From positions 1 to 25,000 of the forward strand of contig MCFG01000302.1 of NCBI GenBank assembly GCA_002104895.1: a stretch of 25,000 bases of DNA, in the 5' to 3' direction. Under the pieces are notes generated by a model. The model searched no databases. It saw only the letters and a program-made list of their open reading frames with translations, and was not told the origin of the DNA. Numbering within the stretch: position 1 is the stretch's first letter; the number at the start of each line of letters is the position of its first letter. Source of the stretch: Anaeromyces robustus. Taxonomy: Eukaryota > Neocallimastigomycota > Neocallimastigomycetes > Neocallimastigales > Neocallimastigaceae. Of this stretch, positions 1 to 24,932 are shown in pieces. A program made the position numbers and the translations under genes.

Positions 1-11
1 TAATAATAATT

Positions 12-87
<76 letters not shown>
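1..87. repeat. (AAT)n/(ATT)n inverted microsatellite
   Basis: An AAT tract runs from the window edge (one irregularity near base 11) to about base 59. It then reverses orientation and continues as ATT to base 87. The arms from 32 to 87 form a perfect 56-bp palindrome centred between 59 and 60, able to form a hairpin or cruciform. Confidence 0.9.
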
Positions 88-89
<2 letters not shown>

Positions 90-371
90 AATAAATAATA
101 GTTAATAATTTATAATAATATATTTATATAATTTTATATAAAAAATTAATTTTTATTTCATTTACTAACACAAAAAAATAAATTTTAAAAACGTTGTACA
201 ACATGATACACAATTTTATAGATTAAATATTAGTAATATTATTCATATTGAATTTAAAATTCTTATTACCAAATTTATCATTAAACTTTTAAAGAAAAGA
301 TAAAATTTATTGTTTTAATTTAATTTTTTATTATTAGCTTAATTTTTTTTTACATATTAAATATATTCACT
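1..371. other. AT-rich spacer upstream of FEN1
   Basis: No coding region is supported here. It holds an AAT tract that flips into an ATT tract at its left edge (see the separate repeat entry), then unique AT-rich DNA. A perfect 10-bp palindrome, GTTGTACAAC, lies at 193-202, about 170 bp before the proposed FEN1 start codon. The FEN1 promoter and 5' untranslated region must lie in this stretch. Confidence 0.6.
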
Positions 372-3185
<2,814 letters not shown>

Positions 3186-3761
3186 TTTTTTAATTTTTTT
3201 TTATTTATTTATTTAAATTTTGATAATAACAATAATTTTACTATTTTAATAATAAATAATAATAATAATAATGGAAAGAATTAAATATTTTTAATGATCT
3301 ATTATACCTTTTTAATAATTATTTATTTGAATGCATTATTTATTTTTACTTCATATAATTTTTAATAAAATATTTATATAAAAAATAATAAAAAAATAAA
3401 AAAAATAAAAATAATATAAAATATTGCAAATAATCTATTTAATATAATTTATTTATTTTACTTAATTTGTTATATTATTTATTTGGTTGTGTGTAGATTT
3501 TGATTTAATGTAGTAATTATTATTAATCACAATTTTTCTTATTGATAATTGTATTAAATTAAATTTACAATATATTTTATAATATATTAATTTATATTGA
3601 AAAGTTTCACAAAATGAATACATATTTTTATTTTATTTTATTTGATGTCATTTTTTTTTAAAAAAAAATTTTTTTTATTTGATATTTAAAAAAAAAAAAT
3701 TATAACCTAATTCTTTAAAATTTTAAATTTCAAATTAGTGTATAAATAATATAATATAAAA
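3186..3761. promoter_or_regulatory. FEN1 3' end and Nudix-gene upstream spacer
   Basis: Tandem spacer of 576 bp between two + strand genes. No gene is seen. At 3652-3676 a run of T, then A, then T (about eight or nine each) forms a palindromic poly(dA:dT) block. A further A run lies at 3688-3699, some 60 bp before the ATG at 3762. Such tracts are typical of nucleosome-poor promoters in AT-rich fungi; the promoter role is inferred from position only. Confidence 0.35.
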
Positions 3762-5119
3762 ATGGAAACCACATTTTTAGATTTAACAAGAAAATGTCAT
3801 TGTTATAATCCAAAAGAAGTACCTGGATATTATTTTATGGTAAATTCAACTTATGTAGGTATTATTCCAGAATATGCTTATCAAGAACTTCTTAAATTTA
3901 ATGACAATTATCCAGAAATGTATCATACCAAAACTAAACCATTTATCATTGTTCCATTTGAGGAACCAGAAGACCAAAAACTTTTATATAGAACAAATTT
4001 ACCAGTAGTAACTTTTAATAATGATAAAGAAGCTGTTGAAGAACATAAATTAGATACTTTTGATGGAAGAAGTAAAGTTATTGCTAATATGTTCAATCTT
4101 TGGAGAGAACAAAAAATTTTCCATTGTTTAGCTGGATGGAGAGATGAACTTTATCCAATTTTTGGTAAAGATCATAAACCTTTACTTGTTATTGAAAGAG
4201 CTGGTGGTGGTCTTTTAGGTATTCGTCATTTTGGTGTTCATATTAATGGATATGTTAGAGATAAAGATGAAAATGGTAAACCAATTATAAAAATGTGGAT
4301 TGCAAAACGTGCTCTCACTAAACAAACTTTCCCAGATATGTATGATAATATTGTTGCTGGAGGTCTTCCAGTTGGTCAAACTCCAATAGAATGTGCTATT
4401 AGAGAATGTATGGAAGAAGCTTATTTCCCACCTGAAATTGCTAAAAGGGTAATTTAATTTTATAAAATTTTTTTAAAAAAATAATTTTTTTTATAATGTA
4501 TATAATTTAATATAATAATAAACATTTCATTTATTAATTTATATAAAAATAAAATATTTATTTTTAAAAATTTTAAATATCTATAACTAATATTTTTTTT
4601 TTTCGAATTTCGTTTTTTTTGTAAAAAAAAATAATTAAATTTCAAAAATGATTTCATCTTTAATATAATATAATATGAATATATATATATATATAATAAT
4701 AAAAATTAAGGTCGTTCCAGTTGGAGCTGTAACCTACACATTCTATAATTTCGATGGTATTAAACCTGAAAATCAATATTTATATGATTTAGAATTATCA
4801 AAGGATGACCTTCCAAAGATTAATGATGGGGAAGTTCAAAGTTTTAACCTTTGGGATTTCGATAAAGTATGTAAAAAAATGCAATTAATAATTAAAATAA
4901 TAATAATATTATTTATTTATAATAATACAGAGCTTTTTAAATAAAAGTATTTTAATAACTTTATATATCATATTTTCTTTTTATTAAATATATACATTTA
5001 TAAAGATTACTGAAGTTCTTAAGAATCATGAATTTTGTCCAACAGCTGGTTTAATTGTTATTGAGTTTATGATAAGACATGGAATTAGTAAACATTAAAA
5101 TTTTTATAATTACTAATAT

Positions 5120-5160
<41 letters not shown>

Positions 5161-5302
5161 TATAATTTAATCATATTAATTATATATATTCTTTATATTT
5201 ATAAATTAATATTTAGTTACTCCAAATAATGAAAAGGATTACTTAGATATTATTTCTAGTTTCCATAATGATATTGGTTTCCCGGGTCCAGCTCATTGTT
5301 AA
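3762..5302 (+). CDS. DUF4743/Nudix hydrolase, thiamine-diphosphate type
   Basis: Exons 3762-4448, 4711-4866, 5006-5087 and 5217-5302 give 336 aa, close to yeast YJR142W. The N-terminal half (about 1-140) looks like the DUF4743 domain that precedes the Nudix fold in YJR142W, the Tnr3 N-terminus and plant NUDT20/24. The Nudix box lies at about 200-220: VAGGLPVGQ, then REcMEEA with R214, E215, E218 and E219. The first Glu of the classical GX5EX7REUXEE signature is Gln here (Q206) and the terminal Gly is absent; this degeneracy is usual in this family. Related enzymes hydrolyse damaged thiamine diphosphates such as oxo- and oxythiamine forms. No thiamine pyrophosphokinase domain follows, so this is a stand-alone Nudix protein, not a full Tnr3. 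The substrate is inferred from family. If the last intron is not removed, translation stops at 5098 and loses about 28 residues. Confidence 0.88.
5123..5161. repeat. (AAT)n in the last intron of the Nudix gene
   Basis: About 12 AAT units within intron 3 (5088-5216). Confidence 0.85.
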
Positions 5303-6330
5303 AATCAATAAATTAATGATAATAAAAAATAATTACAACAAATATATATTCAGAAAATAAAAAAATATAAAAATTTATAAAAAAAATAAAAAATTAAACT
5401 AAATAAAACAACGAAATGTCAATCAATATATTAACAAATAATAATTATAATAATAATAATTAATAATAATAATAATAATATACCATAAAATAAAATATAA
5501 AATAATAGTAAATTATAATTATAAAAAATTTATAATTATTTTTTTTAACATTTACTTCAATTCAATATACAAACAAAATAAAGCTAAATAAATACAAATA
5601 ATAATGAATAAATGAATTAATTGTAAATTTTATAAAAGCAAATAATAATATATAAAATAAAAACAAAATTAATAAAAAAAAAGCATTTTTATAATATTTA
5701 AGCAATTTGCAAATAAAGATTCATAAAAAAAAAAACATAAAGAAAATAAAAAGTTTTTTTTTTTTTTTTTTTTTTTATTATTTTTTTATTTTAATTTATA
5801 TTGGTTAATATCTATAATTCTATTAAATATAATTCTTTTATTTATATGTATGAATTAAAATCTTTCATTAAATATATATAGTATTTTTTTTTATTTTTAT
5901 ATATTCTTTTTTCATTTACTAATTTGTTAATTTAATATTTAATGATGATATAAAATTTAAATAAATAGGATCCAATAAAAAGAGATTTTATATATATATT
6001 TTCTTTTTTTTTTTTTTTTTTTTTTGGTTTTTAAATAAATAATTGTATAAATAAAAATATTAAATATTATTATATAAAAAATTTTGAATTAAAATGATTA
6101 TATATAAAAAAATAACATTAAATTGTATTATGTATATATATATTTTTTTCTTTCTTTCTAAAGTTTAATTAAATTAATATTAAAAAAAAGTGGGTAATTG
6201 TTGAGGAAAAGAAAAAAAAAGAAAAAGTATTATTTTTTTTATATATGATATATTATATTAATATAATATAATATAATATAATATAATATAATATATATTT
6301 ATATATATCTAGGTTATTTTTATGTTATTT
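5303..6330. other. Convergent intergenic region, no gene seen
   Basis: 1,028 bp between the stop codons of the Nudix gene (+) and UTP14 (-). It should hold both 3' untranslated regions and terminators. I see no reading frame with family similarity and no RNA gene. Notable content: T23 at 5754-5776, T22 at 6004-6025 and a TAATA pentanucleotide tract at about 6260-6294. Poly-A signals cannot be assigned because AATAAA-like words are everywhere. Confidence 0.6.
6260..6294. repeat. (TAATA)n pentanucleotide repeat
   Basis: About seven units just beyond the 3' end of UTP14. The same pentamer recurs at about 8676-8697 (UTP14 intron 5) and 13861-13942 (CLASP intron 10). Confidence 0.8.
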
Positions 6331-6797
6331 TTAAAGTTTACTTTTAGATGGTCTTTTTGATTTTTTATCTGAAAATTGTTTAGTAAACTTTAATGGATGA
6401 ATAATTTTACCAGGCATAGTTAATACTCTTGGTCTAATAGCTTCCTTATGAGTATTAACTGTTGTCCATTCTTTACCAACTGGAGCTCTAAGACTCTTTT
6501 CATATTGTTCTCTATTTTCAAATGGATGGGGTACTTCACTAACCATTAATTTAACAGATTTCTTTATTCTACGTTCATTAATAATAACATTTTTCAATTT
6601 AGCATCTTTACGTGTATTTGGTTTTGGTTTCTTTTCAACCTTTGGAGCCTTCTTCTTTCTCTTTTTAACACCTTTACCTGACCATGAACCCTGTTTTTTT
6701 TTATATTATATTTTATATTTTATATTAATTTATATATATTAATAAAAAATAATTTATTTATATTAATATTAATAATAGATTATATATAATTATTTGA

Positions 6798-6856
<59 letters not shown>

Positions 6857-9800
6857 TAAAATATAAACAATAACAATAAAAATAAAAAATAAAAAAAAAA
6901 TAAAAATAAAAAAAAAAAAAGAAATTTACCCATCCAGGTAATGCTTCTTCACCATCATCAGCATTATCTTCATCAATTAATTTTTGTTTTTCTTCATTGA
7001 ATTCATCCTAATTAATATATTAAATATTTTAGATTTATTAATACTTATTTTTTTTATATCAAATAATAATAATATTAAATAGATTTATAAATAAATAAAT
7101 AAATTAATAAAGTGCTTACTTCAAATACATCATTTTCAGAAAATGCCATTTGTAAAAGATCACCTCTTGTAATAGATTGGAAATTATCTTCTTCAATATC
7201 ATTACTATTTTCAGTAGCTATTCCTGCCACTATATTATCAATTTGTTCTGATCTAGCTTCTTCTAATTGTTCTTTTTCTAAAGTTTCCTTTATATTTTCT
7301 TTTGGTTTTTTAGTTTCTTTATGTTCATCTTGTGCAATAGATAATTTAGCAGCTATGTTATAAATTAATTTTATTTATAATAATAATAATAATAATAATA
7401 ATTAAAATTTATTAATATGATAATAATTATAACAATTAATATTTTATATATTTTATATCATATAAAAGAATATAATTATTAAAAAAAAAAAAAAAAAAAA
7501 AAATTTACTTGTTTCTTCAGTTTGTTCTAATTTTTTCATTTCATCAAATTTAATTTCATTATTAGCAACAGCATTCTTATTTACTTTTTTCTTTTCTTGA
7601 CTTAACTTTTCAAGAGCCTTTTGTTGTTTATTACTCTTTGAATTTAAATTAACATGTTTTTTACTTCCTTGAACTAAATTTTCATTACTATCTAACCATG
7701 GATTATCATTTTCATCAATCTTTAAAAAAAAAAAATCATAGAAAAAAATATTTTTTGAAATAATATTAATAATATTATCAATAGAATATATATTATATTT
7801 AAAAAAAAAAAAAATATTAATTTTATACCTTAAATTCTTCAACTTCAAATACTGGTTTTAATTCTTGTGGTTTAACATTAACATTGATTGGTCCTGATAC
7901 TTTAAGTGAACTTGAAGTTGATATATTAATTGGTTTTGTTTCTTCATCATCACTTTCATCATTATCTTTATTTTTATTACCCTTTATATAATAATAATAT
8001 ATATAATAATAATATAAATAAATAAATATTATAATGTTAAAATTTAATACAATATATTATATTATATTATTCTATTTATTTATATATTTTTTTATTTATT
8101 ATTTTTAATTTTATAATATATAATTTATATGTTTATTTTGTTTACCTTTGTAAATTGCATTCTACCAGTATTTATAACATTTACAGTATTTTCGTCCTTA
8201 TTATTTTCATTATCTTCATTATCAGAATCATCATTTAAAAGTTTTTCATTTTCTTCCATTTCTTTTTTCATATCAATAATACTTTGTTTAGCTAAACTTC
8301 TTTGTTTTTCAAATGTTTTTTGCATAAATTTCATAGCAAATATACCCTTTTGTGGTTTTTCTTCATTATCAATAGCATCTTCCATTTTATCTAATTGATT
8401 CATTGCTTTTTCCTTTATTGAATCTACATTGTCATCATATGCTTCATCATTACTATCAAATTCATCTGAATCATCACCAGCATCTTGAATCTTTCTTTTA
8501 AGATTTTCATGTTGATTTAATTGATCTATAATTGCTTGTCTTGTCTATTATCAATAATAATAATAATAATAATAAATAATAATAATAATAATAATAATAA
8601 TAATTTACATGGTTAATATATTAATATTAATTTATATATAAAATAAATAATAAAATAAATTATTTCATATATTATATTATATTATATTATATTATATTCT
8701 TTTCAAATAATTACTTCTTCATTAGCATCATTTCCACGTTGTAACATTCTTCTAGCCCATTTTCCTGTATTTTTATGTCTTAAAGTAACACGTTCTCTAG
8801 CTCTTTCTGTTTCAAGTTTCATTCTTTCCTTTGCAGCTAATTCTGGATCTAATTCTTCAAGTTGTTCAAGTGATAATTCATTTTGTTTTCTTTGTTTTTC
8901 TTTTTTCAATATTCTATGATAAGCTTTACTCTTAATTTTAGCTGCTTTTTTCATTTTTTGTTCTTGATAGAAAAGAAGACTTCTCATTCTTTGTAATTCT
9001 TTACGGCGTTCTTTAATCTTAAAATTTTTATTGAATTTATATTATAATTATTATTAATATATACATTATAATATTATAATTTTTATTAATTAATTAATTT
9101 ATTTTAAATTATTTTATTTTATTTATTAGTATATATTTATGTTTATATTATATAAAAACTTACTTCTTCAGGTGAAACTTTATTTAATTCTAATTCTTCA
9201 AATTTAGATTCTTTCTTTTCAGTTACACCAGCATCTTCCATTAATTTAGTAATTTCAGATTCTAATGAAGTTTGTGGCTTTATATTATATATAAAAATGA
9301 ATTAATAATATTAATATTAATATTAATATTTATTTCTTTATTTATTTATTCATTTATTTATTTTTTTTTTATTATTATTACTAATTATTTATTTTTAACT
9401 TTCAATTTTTAATTTACTATAAATTTATTTTATTTTATTTTATTTTATTTTATCTTATTTTATTTTTTATATTAGATATTTTATATTATAATTTGATATA
9501 ATTTAAATAATATAATATACATACTTTGAAATGTGTAGTTAATGATGCATTTGTTCTGACTGATTTTTGTTCATCATTATTAAAAACAATATGGTCAGCT
9601 TCTCTATTTCTTTTAATAATATTAGTCCATTTACTAACTTCTTTATTTGTTTGTTCATATGCAACTTCTCTTTCTAATCTGTCTTGTTCTCTCTTAGACA
9701 ATGGTGCATTTAATACTTCTTTTTTTACTATATTGCTTGGTTTTTCTAATTGCACTAATTGTTTCTTTAAATTACCAAAACCAACTTCATCACTTAAAGC

Positions 9801-10930
9801 TCCAACAAAATCTTTAATATCTAACTTTTTACCTGTTTTTTAATAAAAATATTAAAATCAAAATGGAAATTTCAATGAAATTTACATTTCATTAAATAAA
9901 ATTAATTTTTTACATTAAAAATCACATGTCATTTCATTTCATTTATTATTTTTTTTTATTGTTATTATTATTATTATTATTATAATAATAATATTATTAA
10001 CATTTTAATTAAAGGTATTAAAATTTATATATTTAACTTAATTTCTATTAAATTATAAATATTTTATAAAATTATTTTACCTTGTTTTACTTTAGGTTGA
10101 AGATTATATTCTGATTCATCAAATGCTTCCGTTATAACATCTTTATGTCTTTTTATTTGTCTTGCTTCATTTTTATCTAAATCATATTCACTTTTTCTTT
10201 TATTGGAATCTAAAGAATCAATAAATGAAACTAAATTATTATCATTATCTTCATTTTCATTTTCATCTTCACTTTCAATATCACTCATTCCTTCACCTAA
10301 TTCTTCAAATTCTTCTTCATTATGTATAGGTAAAAGTGATTTTTCTTGTTTTTTAAATGTAGATTCTTCTACATTATCATTTAACATTTCTGATAAATCA
10401 TAACCTTCTCCATCATCTGAATAATCTTCTTCTTCTTCTTCTTCTTCATCATCTTCTTCTTCTTCTTCTTTTGACTTTAAATAAATATAGTATATAATAC
10501 GTTATAGAAATTTATATAAATTCATTTCAAATTATAATAAAAATATTAAATAAATTTTATGTATATTAATTTTTAAATTTCTTTATATATAGACAATTTT
10601 GAAATTTGAATTTTTTTAAATATTTATTAAATTATTAATTTTAAAAATTTAAATATTTATTAAATTATTAATTTTAAAAATTTAAACATTTACAGCAAAG
10701 AATTCACCATATTTTCTTTCATCTTCAGAATCAAATGCTTCGTCTTCATCAATTTCTTCATCATCTTCTATATCAAAATCTTGATTATCATTATATTCCA
10801 TATTTTCCATTTCATCGAAATTTCCTGTTTCCCTTTCATCATTATCTTCTGTATATACATCTAATACATTAACTTCTTCTTTCTGTTTTTTACCTTTTCC
10901 TTTAAATTTTCTATTTCTTTTATTGGCCAT
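6331..10930 (-). CDS. UTP14: U3 snoRNA-associated protein UTP14
   Basis: Nucleolar component of the small-subunit processome; in yeast it binds and activates the DEAH helicase Dhr1 that releases U3 snoRNA from pre-rRNA. Exons in gene order: 10694-10930, 10081-10474, 9525-9832, 9164-9277, 8715-9017, 8146-8544, 7829-7981, 7509-7719, 7120-7352, 6930-7007, 6331-6690. Product 929 aa (yeast 899). Family landmarks in order: basic start with an acidic N-terminus (Glu/Asp run near 80-95); EVSKWTNIIKRNREADHIVF at about 275-294; KIKSKAYHRILKKEK and VTLRHKNTGKWA in exon 5; GIFAMKFMQ in exon 6; DNPWLDSNE in exon 8; DVFEEF...ALPGWGSWSGKG across exons 9-11; and a C-terminus with NVIINER, PHPFENREQYEKSLR and TMPGKIIHPLK. 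All exon phases agree. Single gene, no neighbour overlap. Confidence 0.95.
6798..6853. repeat. (AAT)n in UTP14 intron 10
   Basis: About 18 units on the + strand, hence ATT on the sense strand, inside the last UTP14 intron (6691-6929). This is opposite in orientation to the sense-strand AAT tracts in FEN1. Confidence 0.9.
7481..7503. repeat. A23 homopolymer in UTP14 intron 8
   Basis: On the sense (-) strand this is a T23 run beginning about five bases after the donor at 7508. Confidence 0.85.
8553..8604. repeat. (AAT)n in UTP14 intron 5
   Basis: About 17 AAT units with one extra A near 8575. A short ATATT pentamer tract lies in the same intron at about 8676-8697. Confidence 0.85.
9424..9465. 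repeat. (TTTTA)n pentanucleotide in UTP14 intron 3
   Basis: About eight TTTTA units with one T-to-C change, inside intron 3 (9278-9524). Confidence 0.75.
10427..10470. repeat. TTC triplet tract coding for poly-Glu in UTP14
   Basis: TTC units on the + strand read as GAA (Glu) on the sense strand, broken by a few ATC (Asp) units. They lie at the start of UTP14 exon 2 and form the acidic run typical of the UTP14 N-terminal region. Confidence 0.8.
10618..10683. repeat. Exact 33-bp tandem duplication in UTP14 intron 1
   Basis: Two identical 33-bp copies, 10618-10650 and 10651-10683, end one base short of the intron donor at 10693-10684. The copy units are AT-only but not a simple microsatellite, and perfect identity indicates a recent duplication. 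Confidence 0.9.
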
Positions 10931-11940
10931 TTTGAAATTTTATATTAAATACTTAATAAAAAATAAATAAATAAAAAAAAAGTATTAACTTTTAATATAA
11001 AATGTTCTTTAAAAATTTGAAAATTCTTTTTTTTTTTTTTTTTTTTTTTTTTAATTATTATGAATAAGAATATATAAATACATTTGATTGGCTTATTTTT
11101 ATATATTTTTTTTAAAATTTTAAAATTTAAAATAATTTGATCAATATTAATAATTAATATTATAGTATTTATATATAATAAAAATTTAAATTTTTTTTAT
11201 ATAATTATTATTAATATAAAAAATAACCTTTTATTAAATTTACTATTTTTATTAATAAATAGTATGTTTATACAAAACATACAAGATAATAATAAAACTG
11301 ATATAAAAATTTTCTTGAGAATTAAATTAGTTTTGTTACACAAACTTTTTTAAAAATTATATCAAATAATATTGAATAATAAATACTAACTGAAATAATT
11401 AATTATTAATAAGTAATTATATAACAATGAAATAACATAGTATTGTATGTTTTTTTTTTTTATTGAAAGCATTATAAAATATTTTAAAAGCATATTTATA
11501 TATACTAATATTACTTATTATTTTATATAATATAAAATATATATAATATTTTTTATATTTATTCAATATATATTACATATTTAATTTAATATTCGGAAAA
11601 AAGGAAAATAAAATTTTCTAATTATTATTAAACTTTATTTATTATTTTTAAATAATATAAAAAATAGTTATATTTTATTTTTAATTACAGTACAATATAT
11701 ATATATATTATTAAAAATATTATATATATACATACAAAAATGAAGCAATGAATAAATGGATAGTATTATTAATATTAAATATTTAATTGTTAAGTAAAAA
11801 ACAACTATAATCAATATATATATTATAAGAACTAATATTATACAAAAAAAAATTATAAAAAAGAATTTATATATACTAAAAGTAAATACATTAAAAAATT
11901 AAGAAGAAAAAAAAAAGAATTTATTAAGAAAAAAAAAAAA
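10931..11940. other. Spacer between UTP14 5' end and CLASP 3' end
   Basis: 1,010 bp without a supported gene. Both flanking genes are on the - strand, so this holds the UTP14 promoter (next to 10930) and the CLASP 3' untranslated region (next to 11940). A T26 run at 11027-11052 lies about 100 bp upstream of UTP14. A small inverted repeat lies at 11262-11282: arms GTATGTTT and AAACATAC with a 5-base loop. Nothing resembling a tRNA or another RNA gene is seen. Confidence 0.55.
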
Positions 11941-20891
<8,951 letters not shown>

Positions 20892-20901
<10 letters not shown>

Positions 20902-20912
20902 GATAAATTCAT
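20892..20912 (-). other. Possible upstream ORF overlapping the CLASP start codon
   Basis: An ATG at 20912-20910 opens a six-codon frame that terminates at 20894-20892, running past and overlapping the CLASP ATG (20901-20899) in another frame. If the transcript begins upstream of 20912, this frame could reduce CLASP translation. Transcript start is unknown. Confidence 0.35.
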
Positions 20913-21484
20913 ATTAACTTTTCTTAAAAAAAAAAATATACATATATATATATAGAAAAGAAAGAAAGAAAAATTATATTTATATTAATAAATAATTTTA
21001 AATTGTAATAAAAAATTTCAAAAGATTAAAAAATTATATTTATATATATATATGTTCTAATAATCAACGAAATGCACTTTATACTATTCATTTAATAAAA
21101 AATTGAAAAAAAAAAAAAAATAAGTATTTTTTTTTTTTTAATAAATAATCCATTAATAGTTATTGACTTTTAAAATATATTAAATGAATTTATTCAATTA
21201 ATTATAATCAAAATAATTTTAAAATTAATATACCTGGCCCTTTTCGTTCTAAGTATTTTTAATATAAACTAACCTTTAATAAATATTGATTATTGATACA
21301 TTAAAAGGAAATTATAAAAACAAATTAACAATATATTCTATAAATAATATTTCTGAATTAAATAAAATTTTCTATAATCAAAATTTAAGAGTATAGAAAT
21401 TTAAATTGTCAACAACAATAATAATAATATTAATAGTAATAATAAAACAAATTTAATACCCAATAAAATAATATATTTTGAAAT
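20902..21484. promoter_or_regulatory. Shared divergent spacer, CLASP and SPC25
   Basis: 583 bp separate the CLASP start (-) from the SPC25 start (+), so both promoters must lie here or overlap. No gene is seen. It contains poly-A and poly-T runs (about 21105-21121 and 21128-21140) and one unusually GC-rich patch for this window, CCTGGCCCTTTTCG, at about 21234-21247. Joint control is inferred from the head-to-head layout and from both products acting on spindle microtubules. Confidence 0.45.
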
Positions 21485-22721
21485 ATGTCAATAAATCCTT
21501 TGAATGTATTTTCAAATGAAAATAATAATGAATTAGATTCATCAAACGAAACCCTAAATATACCAAAACCAAAATTTCCATATGAAGAATATGCAGAAGT
21601 AAAAAAGATTTTTTTTAATAATTTTGATAATTGGATTGAAAAAAAAAAATCAGGAATAGAAGAAGGAAAACAATTACACTTAAAAGCTGCTCTAGAAGAT
21701 AGAGGTAATAATCATCTAAAATGATTTAAATATTTAATATTAAAATATAAAAAAATTAAAATTCATACATTATTTTTCATCGTTTAGCGCAAAGAACACA
21801 AATATTAAAACAAATGGAAATATATGAAGAAAAAGAAAATGAATATTCCAATGGTAATTTAATTTTAATAAACATTTAATTTTCAATTATAAAATTAAAT
21901 ATAAAATGTTTTTTTAATAATACAATATTTATATGATTATTTATATTACTTTTTAATAATTTATATTTTATATAGCTATTGATAAAGAACGTAAAGATGC
22001 AGAAATTTTAGCAAATCAAATATCAGAAAAAAAAAAATTAAAACTTCAATTATTATCAAAACGAGATGAATTAATATATATGAAAAAAGAATTAGAAACA
22101 AAATTAACTGAAAAAAGAAAAGGTATAATCAATTAACTTTATAATATCCTAATAATAATATATCTTTATAATTAAACTTTTAATAATATTTTAAAATAAG
22201 AATTATCATATAAAAAAATGGAAAAAGAAGAACAAATGAAAAAAAATGATCCTGAATTAAACTTTTATGAAAATACTCTAGCGATGAAAATGACTGCATT
22301 AAAAGGTATTATAATTTAAAATATTAAAATAGTATTTATAGTATTTATAATAAACTATTAATATATATTTCTTTTTTCTTTTTTTTATATTTTTTACTTT
22401 TTTTTTTGTAATATAGAAGGAATTATAGAATTTACTTTTACAAATATTAATAAAGAACAGACTTCAAAGAAATATTCTTTTATTATAGATGTTTCAAATA
22501 AAAATTATAAAAGTAAGTTAAAAATTATTATTTAATTAATACTATAAATAAAGTCTTTCTCTAATTATTATTATTGAAATATTATAATATTAGTTTTAGA
22601 TTGTCAACCAAAAGTTCCAGAATTAAATATTTTGTTGAATAATTTAAATGATACTCGAAATTTTTATGATTTTTTAAAATTAATAAGGATTGCATTTGTA
22701 AATTATTCAGACAATAATTGA
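21485..22721 (+). CDS. SPC25: Kinetochore protein SPC25, Ndc80 complex subunit
   Basis: SPC25 pairs with SPC24 to anchor the Ndc80 complex to the inner kinetochore while Ndc80/Nuf2 grip the microtubule. Exons 21485-21704, 21788-21853, 21976-22122, 22201-22305, 22417-22512 and 22594-22721 give 253 aa, slightly longer than yeast and human forms (about 220). Residues about 45-170 are strongly charged and heptad-like (KKLKLQLLSKRDELIYMKKELETKL in part), a long coiled coil. The C-terminal globular RWD-like domain has the family signatures FYENTLAMKM at its entry, IIEFTFTNIN and YSFIIDVS strands, then LNDTRNFYDFLKLIRIAFV as the last helix. Every intron except the phase check at the last is phase 1, and all joins agree. 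It is transcribed away from CLASP. Stop codon is TGA, whereas the other genes here use TAA. Confidence 0.92.
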
Positions 22722-24500
<1,779 letters not shown>

Positions 24501-24932
24501 ATGGGTTTGGTAAAAATCAATTAAAAATATAAAAATTTATATATAATTTATTTTATTTCCTTATTTTTAAATGTTTTTAAATAGATATTGAATAATTTAA
24601 TTAATATTATTATAATTTAATTAATATTATTGTAATTATGATAATATCAGATTCCAGAAGGAAAGTGGTCAAGATTAACTTTATTGTGGTCATTTTCTCA
24701 ATTTATTGTTATTACAATAATAGAATGTATAATTATATACATGAATCTTAAAAATAAAAAATATTATGAAGGATTCATAAATGAATATAATAAAAATCTT
24801 ACTACAGAAGAATGCGGAACTCAATGTTTAACTATAGGAAACTTCACTGCATTAATTGTATATCAATTTCTATATATTGTAGCATTAGCGTATCAATTAT
24901 ATTTAACAGTGGATACTGTAAATATCAAATAA
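24501..24932 (+). CDS. Small two-helix membrane protein, possibly 3'-incomplete
   Basis: I do not recognise this family with confidence. Exon 1 is 24501-24509 (MGL); an intron, 24510-24650, ends TATCAG; exon 2 runs to TAA at 24930-24932, giving 96 aa. Two hydrophobic segments are seen: about 12-34 (with a buried Glu28) and about 68-89. They are joined by a charged loop with two cysteines four apart (C58, C62). The layout vaguely recalls fungal multi-helix membrane proteins whose second helix ends near an acidic residue and continues into further helices. The last codons read GTAAAT after an in-frame ACT ending at 24917, a good donor match, so the true gene may splice onward beyond the window. 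Start choice rests on the ATG plus intron; no upstream in-frame alternative is better. Confidence 0.6.

Noticed and set aside
4460-4657. A - strand Lys/Asn/Phe-rich frame
   Set aside because: It lies wholly in intron 1 of the Nudix gene and consists of AT-rich low-complexity codons.
7112-10403. Several + strand frames of 66-105 residues opposite UTP14
   Set aside because: They are antisense to well-supported UTP14 exons, rich in Ser, Phe and Leu from reversed Glu/Asp/Lys codons, and match no family.
21066-21248. Two inverted AACGAAA words in the CLASP-SPC25 spacer as cell-cycle boxes
   Set aside because: They resemble only part of the yeast SCB element, and the same word also occurs near 410, 4605 and 5410 and inside SPC25 coding sequence.
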